DNA of 6,437 nucleotides from an uncultured Candidatus Saccharibacteria bacterium (GCA_938041005.1 CALHZJ010000084.1:1-6437), one strand, 5' to 3'; shown: positions 1-6,420, counted from the first letter of the stretch. A program made the numbers and translations. The notes: a model not told the origin generated them from the letters alone.

Positions 1-27
1 TTAGCACTCTTGACATGAGAGTGCTAA
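1..27. promoter_or_regulatory. CIRCE operator 1 (HrcA binding site) upstream of dnaK
   Basis: A perfect 9-9-9 inverted repeat is seen: TTAGCACTC (1-9), a 9-bp spacer (10-18) and GAGTGCTAA (19-27). This matches the CIRCE consensus exactly. CIRCE is the known binding site of the HrcA repressor, which controls dnaK and groE genes in many bacteria. The spacer contains the dnaK -35 hexamer, so a bound repressor would block RNA polymerase. The element starts at the first base of the window, so nothing upstream can be judged. Confidence 0.97.
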
Positions 28-38
28 TTATTTATACT
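10..38 (+). promoter_or_regulatory. dnaK promoter (sigma70-type), overlapped by CIRCE
   Basis: The -35 box TTGACA (10-15) is a perfect match. It is followed by an optimal 17-bp spacer and the -10 box TATACT (33-38, 5 of 6). The start of transcription is predicted near 44-45, giving a leader of about 79 nt. The -35 lies inside the spacer of CIRCE 1, so this is a strong housekeeping promoter held down by repression, not one that depends on a special heat-shock sigma factor. Confidence 0.9.
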
Positions 39-45
39 GAGATAG

Positions 46-72
46 TTGGCACTCGCCACGAAAGAGTGCTAG
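46..72. promoter_or_regulatory. CIRCE operator 2, imperfect, at the dnaK transcription start
   Basis: TTGGCACTC (46-54), a 9-bp spacer and GAGTGCTAG (64-72) form a second CIRCE. It departs from consensus at one base in each arm: G at position 4 of the left arm and G at the last base of the right arm. It begins 1-2 bp after the predicted start of transcription. It can therefore act both as a second HrcA operator and as a stem-loop at the 5' end of the dnaK mRNA. Tandem CIRCE elements are known before heat-shock genes in other bacteria. Confidence 0.9.
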
Positions 73-110
73 AATGAATATAAGATATAGACCAGATGTG
101 ATCATAATAG

Positions 111-118
111 AAAGGGGA
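111..118 (+). promoter_or_regulatory. Ribosome binding site of dnaK
   Basis: The purine run AAAGGGGA ends 5 nt before the ATG at 124. It is a good Shine-Dalgarno, close to AAGGAGG, and fixes the start codon. It is worth noting because dnaJ downstream has no equivalent. Confidence 0.8.
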
Positions 119-123
119 ATCAT

Positions 124-2013
124 ATGGGTAAAATTATTGGTATTGACCTCGGTACAACCAACAGCGCATTTGCGTATATGTTGGCTGGAAAACCAGAGGT
201 GATTTCTAATGCCGAAGGTAATCGTACTACGCCATCTGTAGTTGCGGTCAATAAAAAGGGCGAACGACTTGTCGGTCAAGTTGCTCAGCGTCAGCGTGTA
301 ACAAATCCAAAAAACACGATTTACGGTGTTAAGCGTTTGATTGGTCGTAAGTTTGACGACAAGGAAGTACAAAAAGACTTGGATATCATGCCGTACAAGA
401 TTGTTAAAAAAGGTACTGGTGTGGCGGTCGAAATGGGCGATAAGGAATATACGCCAGAAGAAGTTTCAGCAATGATTCTTAGTAAAATCAAGGCTGACGC
501 CGAAGCTTTCTTGGGTGAAAAAGTAACAGAGGCAGTGATTACGGTGCCGGCTTACTTTGACGATTCGCAACGTCAAGCGACTAAGGACGCCGGTAAAATT
601 GCTGGATTGGAAGTTAAGCGTATTATCAATGAGCCAACAGCTGCGGCTTTGGCGTACGGTCTGGAGAAGGGTAAAAACGACGAAACCATCGTGGTGTTCG
701 ACCTTGGTGGCGGTACGTTTGACGTGTCGGTGTTGGAACTAGGCGACGGCGTGTTTGAGGTTAAGGCAACCAACGGTGATACACACCTTGGTGGTGAAGA
801 TTTCGACAACGCTATTGTCAATTACTTCTTGGACGACTTCAAGTCGAAGGAGGGAATTGATCTTCATAAAGATAATGCAGCAATGCAACGCCTAAAGGAT
901 GAGGCTGAAAAGGCGAAGAAAGAATTGTCAACGGTTACTGAGTATGAAGTCAACATTCCATTTATCACTGCTGATGCTGATGGTCCAAAACACTTTGAGA
1001 TGAGCTTGAGTCGCGCTAAGTTGGAAGATTTGGTTAAGGATCTATTGGATCGCTTGGATGGTCCAGTAGAGAAGGCTTTGAAGGATGCCAAGCTTTCTAA
1101 GTCCGACATTAACAATGTAGTTATGGTTGGTGGAATGACTCGTATGCCAGCTGTGGTCGAGCGTGTAAAGAATTTCTTTGGAAAAGATCCAATGCAAGGC
1201 GTGAACCCAGATGAGGTTGTGGCTGTTGGTGCTGCAATTCAAGGTGGCGTCTTGGCTGGTGACGTTAAGGACGTGTTGCTTCTGGACGTGACTCCGCTTT
1301 CTCTTGGAATTGAGACGATGGGCGGCGTATCGACGAAGTTGATTGATCGAAATACGACGATTCCAACAAGCAAGAGCGAGGTCTTCTCGACAGCTGCGGA
1401 CAACCAGCCTCAGGTGGAAATTCACGTTCTTCAAGGCGAGCGCGAGTTTGCTAATGACAATAAGAGTTTGGGTCGTTTTGTGCTTGATGGTATTGCGCCA
1501 GCACCACGTGGTGTGCCTCAAATTGAAGTGACCTTTAATATTGACGCCAATGGTATTCTTAATGTTACGGCTAAAGATAAGGGAACAGGCAAAGAGCAGT
1601 CAATTACCATCCAAAACTCTGGAAACATGAGTAAGGAAGATATCGAGAAGGCGCAGAAAGAAGCTGAGCTTCATGCGGACGAGGATAAGAAAAAACGCGA
1701 AGCTATCGATACAAAGAACCAGCTTGAAAACGCTATTTATCAGGCAAAGAAAATGCCGGACGAATTCAAAGATAAGATTTCTGACGACGACAAGCAAGCG
1801 ATTGAAAAGGCTGTCGAAGAGGCTGAAAAGCACAAAGATTCTGAAGATAAGGACGAATTGGACGCTGCAATTAAAGCCTTGAACGACGCGATTATGCCAA
1901 TTGGGGCTAAGATGTATCAACAATCAACTGACGATAAAAAAGCTGACGAGACTGGCGACAAAAAGTCTGATAAAGACGAACCGGTCGAAGGCGAAATTGT
2001 CGACGAAAAATAA
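124..2013 (+). CDS. dnaK: Molecular chaperone DnaK (Hsp70)
   Basis: This is the ATP-dependent cytoplasmic chaperone of the Hsp70 family; it binds unfolded peptides in a cycle driven by DnaJ and GrpE. The 629 residues are full length (E. coli 638). The ATPase domain (about 1-380) shows phosphate loop 1 IGIDLGTTNS (5-14), the catalytic Lys70, INEPTAAALAYG (168-179), phosphate loop 2 FDLGGGTFDVSV (192-203) with the Thr198 autophosphorylation position, and the adenosine motif VVMVGGMTRMP (332-342). The interdomain linker VLLLDVTPLSLGIET (384-398) leads into the beta-sandwich peptide-binding domain (to about 505), a helical lid (about 506-600) and a charged Lys/Asp-rich tail ending VEGEIVDEK. Relative to B. 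subtilis DnaK it carries about 23 extra residues after Lys70. No Ile codon is ATA, as expected for a highly expressed gene. The start is fixed by the Shine-Dalgarno and the canonical N-terminus. Two CIRCE elements control it, and a terminator follows. Confidence 0.99.
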   Translation: MGKIIGIDLGTTNSAFAYMLAGKPEVISNAEGNRTTPSVVAVNKKGERLVGQVAQRQRVTNPKNTIYGVKRLIGRKFDDKEVQKDLDIMPYKIVKKGTGVAVEMGDKEYTPEEVSAMILSKIKADAEAFLGEKVTEAVITVPAYFDDSQRQATKDAGKIAGLEVKRIINEPTAAALAYGLEKGKNDETIVVFDLGGGTFDVSVLELGDGVFEVKATNGDTHLGGEDFDNAIVNYFLDDFKSKEGIDLHKDNAAMQRLKDEAEKAKKELSTVTEYEVNIPFITADADGPKHFEMSLSRAKLEDLVKDLLDRLDGPVEKALKDAKLSKSDINNVVMVGGMTRMPAVVERVKNFFGKDPMQGVNPDEVVAVGAAIQGGVLAGDVKDVLLLDVTPLSLGIETMGGVSTKLIDRNTTIPTSKSEVFSTAADNQPQVEIHVLQGEREFANDNKSLGRFVLDGIAPAPRGVPQIEVTFNIDANGILNVTAKDKGTGKEQSITIQNSGNMSKEDIEKAQKEAELHADEDKKKREAIDTKNQLENAIYQAKKMPDEFKDKISDDDKQAIEKAVEEAEKHKDSEDKDELDAAIKALNDAIMPIGAKMYQQSTDDKKADETGDKKSDKDEPVEGEIVDEK

Positions 2014-2032
2014 ACCTAACGTATTTACAAAG

Positions 2033-2064
2033 AAGGCTGCTCGATAAAAAGAGTGGCCTTTTTT
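2033..2064 (+). terminator. Intrinsic terminator after dnaK
   Basis: Arm AAGGCTGCTC (2033-2042), an 8-nt loop, and arm GAGTGGCCTT (2051-2060) pair over 10 bp with two G-U wobbles. The 3' arm runs into six T residues (2059-2064). It starts 19 bp after the dnaK stop and ends 4 bp before the dnaJ CIRCE. It should end most dnaK transcripts before dnaJ; leakage cannot be judged from the sequence. Confidence 0.85.
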
Positions 2065-2068
2065 GGAC

Positions 2069-2095
2069 TTAGCACTCTTGCACTGAGAGTGCTAA
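2069..2095. promoter_or_regulatory. CIRCE operator 3 (HrcA binding site) upstream of dnaJ
   Basis: TTAGCACTC (2069-2077), a 9-bp spacer and GAGTGCTAA (2087-2095) match the CIRCE consensus perfectly. The arms are identical to those of CIRCE 1, and the spacers differ only in their three central bases (ACA against CAC). dnaJ is therefore predicted to be under direct HrcA control, independently of dnaK. Confidence 0.97.
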
Positions 2096-2106
2096 ACGCG
2101 TATAAT
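2078..2106 (+). promoter_or_regulatory. dnaJ promoter, overlapped by CIRCE
   Basis: The -10 box TATAAT (2101-2106) is perfect. A -35 sits 17 bp upstream at 2078-2083 (TTGCAC, only 3 of 6), inside the CIRCE spacer, in exactly the register of the dnaK promoter. The predicted transcription start is 2112-2114, just 2-4 nt before the dnaJ ATG. The placement relative to CIRCE makes the call firm despite the weak -35. Confidence 0.85.
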
Positions 2107-2115
2107 ATATAAGGT

Positions 2116-3225
2116 ATGAGCAAGCGTGATTATTATGAAATATTGGGCGTTCCAAAGACCGCTTCTGAAGATGAGATAAAAAAGGCTTTTCGTAAATTAG
2201 CAATTAAATATCATCCTGACAAACAGGGTGGCGACGAGGCTAAGTTTAAGGAAATTAATGAGGCCTATGAAGTTCTGAAAGACAAACAGAAGCGACAGCG
2301 TTATGATCAATTTGGTCATGCTGGCGTTGGTGGCGCATCTGGTGGTGGTTTTTCCGGTAATCCGTTTGAAGGATTTGGTGGATTCGGCGGTCAAAACGTT
2401 CACTTTGATTTTGGTGACGGTGGGCTAGGTGATATTTTTAGCCAATTCTTCGGTGGTGCAGCTGGCGACTCTGGGAATGGTCGTTCGCGTGGGCGTGATG
2501 TTGAAACTAGCGTAACATTAAGTTTTGAGGACGCGGTATTTGGTGTAGAAAAGAAAATTAGTTTAATGCTGGATGTTGAATGTGAGCATTGCCATGGCGA
2601 TGGTGCCGAGCCTGGATTTGGAATGAAAACGTGCCCAACTTGTAAGGGTGCGGGTCAGCAAACTCGAACGATGAATTCGCTGTTTGGGCAAATTCAGCAG
2701 GCGGTTGTTTGTGAAACTTGTCACGGTAAGGGAAAAGTTCCTGAAAAAGAATGTTCAGTTTGTCGAGGAAAAGGTACGACCCGACAGAATCAGGATATCA
2801 CTATTAAAATTCCGGCGGGAATTGATGATGGCGCGACAATTCGTCTACGCGATCGTGGCGAAGCGGTTGCTGGTGGCAGTAGAGGTGATTTGTATGTCCA
2901 CATTCGCGTTAAGGCGCATAAAAAATTCACTCGTGAAGGCAATATTATTCTTAGCGAAGAACATATTTCTATGGTTGATGCGGCACTGGGAACGGAAATT
3001 GACGTGGAGACTGTGGATGGCGTAATAACGATGAAAATCCCGGCGGGCACTCAGAGCGGTACAGACTTCAAGTTGTCGGGTCATGGCGTGCCGCACTTAC
3101 ATAGTGAATCTCGTGGTCCGCATATTGTGGGTGTTATTGTTGATACGCCAACCAAATTGACCAAAAAGCAGAAGGAGCTTTTGGAGCAATTTAAGGGCGC
3201 GAAAAAACGAGGGCTGTTTTCTTAG
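2116..3225 (+). CDS. dnaJ: Co-chaperone DnaJ (type I Hsp40)
   Basis: DnaJ delivers unfolded clients to DnaK and stimulates its ATPase in the cytoplasm. The 369 residues match the usual type I length (E. coli 376). In order: the J domain (about 4-68) opens with RDYYEILGV and has the essential HPD tripeptide at 33-35; a Gly/Phe-rich linker (about 70-120) contains a DIFSQFFGG motif; the zinc-binding domain has four intact CxxCxGxG motifs (CEHCHGDG 156-163, CPTCKGAG 173-180, CETCHGKG 199-206, CSVCRGKG 213-220); the C-terminal client-binding and dimerisation region runs from about 221 and ends KKRGLFS. The start is certain because the protein opens in the family's usual way and no in-frame ATG lies upstream. 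There is no usable Shine-Dalgarno: AAGG (2111-2114) is only 1 nt from the ATG. The stop is TAG. No terminator is evident after the gene. Confidence 0.99.
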   Translation: MSKRDYYEILGVPKTASEDEIKKAFRKLAIKYHPDKQGGDEAKFKEINEAYEVLKDKQKRQRYDQFGHAGVGGASGGGFSGNPFEGFGGFGGQNVHFDFGDGGLGDIFSQFFGGAAGDSGNGRSRGRDVETSVTLSFEDAVFGVEKKISLMLDVECEHCHGDGAEPGFGMKTCPTCKGAGQQTRTMNSLFGQIQQAVVCETCHGKGKVPEKECSVCRGKGTTRQNQDITIKIPAGIDDGATIRLRDRGEAVAGGSRGDLYVHIRVKAHKKFTREGNIILSEEHISMVDAALGTEIDVETVDGVITMKIPAGTQSGTDFKLSGHGVPHLHSESRGPHIVGVIVDTPTKLTKKQKELLEQFKGAKKRGLFS

Positions 3226-3230
3226 TATAT

Positions 3231-3258
3231 TTGTCGAGAAAAAATCCTGTGTTATACT
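3231..3258 (+). promoter_or_regulatory. Promoter of the large membrane-protein gene
   Basis: A -35 TTGTCG (3231-3236, 4 of 6), a 16-bp spacer and a -10 TATACT (3253-3258, 5 of 6) are seen. A TG at 3250-3251 sits one base before the -10, making it an extended -10 promoter. Transcription is predicted to start near 3265, giving a leader of about 21 nt. There is no CIRCE here, so this gene is probably expressed independently of heat shock. Confidence 0.7.
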
Positions 3259-3270
3259 GAAGCTAACATA

Positions 3271-3276
3271 AGAGGG
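3271..3276 (+). promoter_or_regulatory. Ribosome binding site of the membrane-protein gene
   Basis: AGAGGG lies 9 nt before the ATG at 3286, an acceptable Shine-Dalgarno distance. A second purine run, GAAGG (3280-3284), is too close to the start to serve. The site supports the ATG at 3286. Confidence 0.6.
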
Positions 3277-3285
3277 ATTGAAGGC

Positions 3286-6200
3286 ATGGGATTAATTTTT
3301 CTGATAATAGTTATTATTGTAGTAATTAAGCTAATAAAATTATTACAGAGAGGTAATAGCCAGTCGTCTAATTATTCCGAAGATTATCGGCAGGGATATT
3401 GGGATGGCGTGCGTGATGCACAAAATGGATGCGCAAAAATTGAGAATGACAACGGTCAAGTGAGGCTTATCACCGAGAATCAAAGCGCCGCTTCGCGGCT
3501 TGCGAATACGCCGTTGAATATCAGTAAAAATGAGAATCTAGATAATATAATTCCTACTAGTGTTTCCACGGCTGAAGAGAGAGTAAATACGGTTGCTGTG
3601 CCTGTTGAGAATAATATTGAACGGACATCACATATTGATGACAAGGAAAAGGAGAGGGGTCGTAAGACTACAATTAATATAGCGCTATATACTGCGTCAT
3701 TATTATTGACCGCTGGCATATTGCTGTTGGCGCAAACGATTGAGCTTTCGGCACAGCTCAGGTTCAGCTTGGTGTGGCTGTTTATTTTTATTTATTATAT
3801 TATTGGTCAGATATTGTATGCTCGCTTGCCAATATTGAAATCTGCATCGACGGCACTTATTGGCACCGCCTTGGCTGCTGTGCCAATTGGCGGCTGGATT
3901 ATGAATCTGTTTTTAGGTATCGACCTTGCATGGTGCTGGCTTATTGCCTCTGTAATTGGTGCTGTTTTGTGTGTTGATGCTACGGTGAGATTAAATAGTC
4001 GACCTCTTGCTTATGTATCGCTACTATCGATGTTTACGATGACGACTAGTTTGCCGGCTGTTGTGCATGCGCAGCTGGTCTGGTATTACGTTGTAATGCT
4101 GCTATTTGGATGTTTGATGACTGTGGCTGCATATTTTTCTAGTCGCTTTCCTCGTCAGTTTGTCGAACCGTTAAACGTTGTAAATCCGTTTATCGTGCCG
4201 ATGACGATGTTTGTCGCGCTTAGCTCGTCGGCATATATGGGCACATTAGATATTAGCGTATTGTTATTTGCTAGCGTTGCATATTACTTTACGGTTGCTC
4301 TTGTTGAGAAGTCTAAAAAGATGCGTACTTATGAATTGACAACAGCTCGCTTATTACTAATGGCGATGGCTACTAGCTTCACAATGTATTTATCTGACGA
4401 TAATCAGTTGGTCGTAAGTGCTATTCTAGGGTTAGCGGCACTTGGAAATATAATCTGGTCCGCTACATCAATGTACATTCAGAAACAGTACGATAGACAT
4501 CATGAAATAGTATTATGGGCTAGTTTTGTTGTGTCATTAAGTGCTCTGTTTGGCGTGATCGGTTCTGGAGATTCGCTACGAATGATGGTTGCCTTTACCT
4601 TTATTAGTGTTATTTCAGCGATTAGTCTTGCAATCCTTTTTTTGTTACGTCGTGTCCGCTTCGGTGTTATGGTTGTGATATCTGGGATTCTATTGGTGCC
4701 GATTGGTATAACACTATTCAATATCGATATAGCTATAGCACCACGCGTACAGTATCTAATTTTTCTATTCATGACGCCACTGCCAGTTATTTGCCGATTG
4801 CTAATTTTGAAGCGTCCGAATATTAGTAAAAGTCAGGCTGCTTTAGTGTATGGCGCTGCGTCAACTTGGCTATTAATGGCAATGTCTACTTCAGCGATGA
4901 TAGCCACTTATGCGACAGAGGAATCCCTGATATGCCTATCGGGCGCGATAGCTATCGGCGCTGGTATTATGAGTGTGGCTGTATGGCGCGAAAAAGTTTA
5001 TGAGTTTGTAGTTGGAGTCCATACCTCTTTAATGTTGTCAGTATTTTTGCTAGCTTTAGGTTTTGCTGTGTCTAGTGAAAACGTCTCTATTTTAATGGCG
5101 TGGATAAATGTGTCGTCGCTATTAATAGTAGAATGGCTTTATCATCGTCACAGCAATGCAGCTGTCAAAAGTCGTGAGTTATTATTGCATTCTATCGTTG
5201 GTGTGGCTGTGCTTATTGTATTGTCGTCAATTCATCCGATAGTTTGGTTGCCGCTAGCGGTGTCACTATACTATGCGTTTTACCGATGTCGTAGAGAGGT
5301 TTATTTGGGTGGTGCATATTTTACGACAATCATCTTTGTTTTATTATCCCTGCATTGGTTGAATATACCGTTTAATGACAATCTTGCAATTGCTGCATGG
5401 GTGAGTCTAGTTGGTTTTGGGTCTTTGTACTGGCTGTTGCGAATGAATAGGCAATCGTCAATTATTAGTGATATGACGCTGTGTGCTGCTACAGTTCCAG
5501 CGATAGTGCTTCCGGCAATTAATCTACTGGCGATATATGATTTGTCGTTCAAGGTATTGGGATGGCTAGCAGCTGTAGCGGCTCTTTATATGGCGGTACT
5601 TGCTAAACGAGATTGGCGAATAATGACAATAGCTGCGCACCCGAGTCTAGTGTTGTTGCTTTACCTTATAGCTCAATGGTTTGCTATTCCACTCGAATTC
5701 ATGTCAGTCGTTGCCCTGATTGTTTTTGCGGTATTTTACGGTCTGGCTATTGCTGCGCGAATCAGAAAGATGTCGAGTCGTTGGTATTACTCTTCGTTCT
5801 ATAGCGCCATCGGCTGGTCGGTAGTCTTATTGTCTATTGCTACATCAGTTAGCGCTACTGTGGCGTCAGTGATTCTGGCGGCGCTAGTGTGGATAATTAA
5901 TGGTATCGCCTTGATGTTCGAAGGTATTCCTAAAAAGAATATTTTATATTTTGATTCAGGTGTGATCCTGATTTTGTGTGGCGTTTTATTTACTATTAAA
6001 AACCTAGCCTTACCCGTTCACGCTATCACAATACCATATTTGTGGTCAGCGGCAATTATTTCGGGAGCGGTGATGTCGTGGCGTTGGTTGGGGTATATTC
6101 ATAAGTCTACGATAGCACACCTAGTACTGGCTCTCTCTGTACTTAGTCTGCCAACCCTCATCCTGGCGTTAGCAGGAGACGGCGTTATGGAAATATTATT

Positions 6201-6420
6201 CCTAATAGAGCATTCATTGATAGTCGTCGTGGGGCTGGTGCTTAACAAACGACTGATTACGACCTGGGGTGCCGTATGTGTGACATTAGCTTTGATATAT
6301 CTATTGTCAGGGTACACTTATGTATTAGCTATTTTGGCTGGTATATCTATCATTGTAGCGGTAATAATTGTGGTAGCGAGAGCTCAAAGAAGCAAAAGGC
6401 AAGATATTGCAAAAAGATAG
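3286..6420 (+). CDS. Giant polytopic membrane protein of unknown function (about 35 TM helices)
   Basis: I do not recognise a specific family. The 1044 residues begin with an N-terminal hydrophobic anchor (2-20) that has basic residues only after it. A hydrophilic Asn/Ser/Glu-rich segment follows (about 21-128), with an aromatic-glycine motif YRQGYWDGVRD at 34-44. The rest, 129-1032, is almost continuous membrane helix, and a short basic tail ends SKRQDIAKR. I count about 34 helices there, arranged as 17 hairpins with basic loops about every 53 residues. By the positive-inside rule, the hydrophilic segment and C-terminus face the cytoplasm. No ATPase, protease or glycosyltransferase motif and no CxxC zinc ribbon is visible. 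The general plan recalls very large uncharacterised bacterial membrane proteins such as DUF2339 or SCO7613-type proteins, but this is architectural likeness only. ATA Ile codons are common, unlike in dnaK, suggesting modest expression. It has its own promoter 60 bp after dnaJ and a TAG stop. Confidence 0.93.
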   Translation: MGLIFLIIVIIVVIKLIKLLQRGNSQSSNYSEDYRQGYWDGVRDAQNGCAKIENDNGQVRLITENQSAASRLANTPLNISKNENLDNIIPTSVSTAEERVNTVAVPVENNIERTSHIDDKEKERGRKTTINIALYTASLLLTAGILLLAQTIELSAQLRFSLVWLFIFIYYIIGQILYARLPILKSASTALIGTALAAVPIGGWIMNLFLGIDLAWCWLIASVIGAVLCVDATVRLNSRPLAYVSLLSMFTMTTSLPAVVHAQLVWYYVVMLLFGCLMTVAAYFSSRFPRQFVEPLNVVNPFIVPMTMFVALSSSAYMGTLDISVLLFASVAYYFTVALVEKSKKMRTYELTTARLLLMAMATSFTMYLSDDNQLVVSAILGLAALGNIIWSATSMYIQKQYDRHHEIVLWASFVVSLSALFGVIGSGDSLRMMVAFTFISVISAISLAILFLLRRVRFGVMVVISGILLVPIGITLFNIDIAIAPRVQYLIFLFMTPLPVICRLLILKRPNISKSQAALVYGAASTWLLMAMSTSAMIATYATEESLICLSGAIAIGAGIMSVAVWREKVYEFVVGVHTSLMLSVFLLALGFAVSSENVSILMAWINVSSLLIVEWLYHRHSNAAVKSRELLLHSIVGVAVLIVLSSIHPIVWLPLAVSLYYAFYRCRREVYLGGAYFTTIIFVLLSLHWLNIPFNDNLAIAAWVSLVGFGSLYWLLRMNRQSSIISDMTLCAATVPAIVLPAINLLAIYDLSFKVLGWLAAVAALYMAVLAKRDWRIMTIAAHPSLVLLLYLIAQWFAIPLEFMSVVALIVFAVFYGLAIAARIRKMSSRWYYSSFYSAIGWSVVLLSIATSVSATVASVILAALVWIINGIALMFEGIPKKNILYFDSGVILILCGVLFTIKNLALPVHAITIPYLWSAAIISGAVMSWRWLGYIHKSTIAHLVLALSVLSLPTLILALAGDGVMEILFLIEHSLIVVVGLVLNKRLITTWGAVCVTLALIYLLSGYTYVLAILAGISIIVAVIIVVARAQRSKRQDIAKR

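Noticed and set aside
80..108. Second dnaK promoter with -10-like CATAAT at 103-108
   Set aside because: No acceptable -35 exists at 15-19 bp upstream (80-85 reads ATAAGA), there is no extended -10 TG, and a start from it would remove the Shine-Dalgarno.
28..372. 114-codon minus-strand frame over the dnaK leader and 5' end
   Set aside because: It overlaps the dnaK operators and coding start, has no ribosome binding site, and shows no recognisable protein features.
1042..1521. 159-codon open frame on the minus strand inside dnaK
   Set aside because: It lies wholly opposite dnaK, has no start signal, and its product looks like low-quality antisense translation. Long antisense frames in dnaK genes are a common codon-bias artefact.
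3201..3221. Possible terminator at the end of dnaJ (GAAAA paired with TTTTC)
   Set aside because: The stem has only five pairs, nearly all A-T, lies within the coding sequence and lacks a following T-tract.
3286..6420. Assigning the membrane protein to a known transporter or O-antigen ligase/flippase family
   Set aside because: No diagnostic motif is visible and the helix count is far above those families. Resemblance to DUF2339 or SCO7613-type proteins is only in overall plan.
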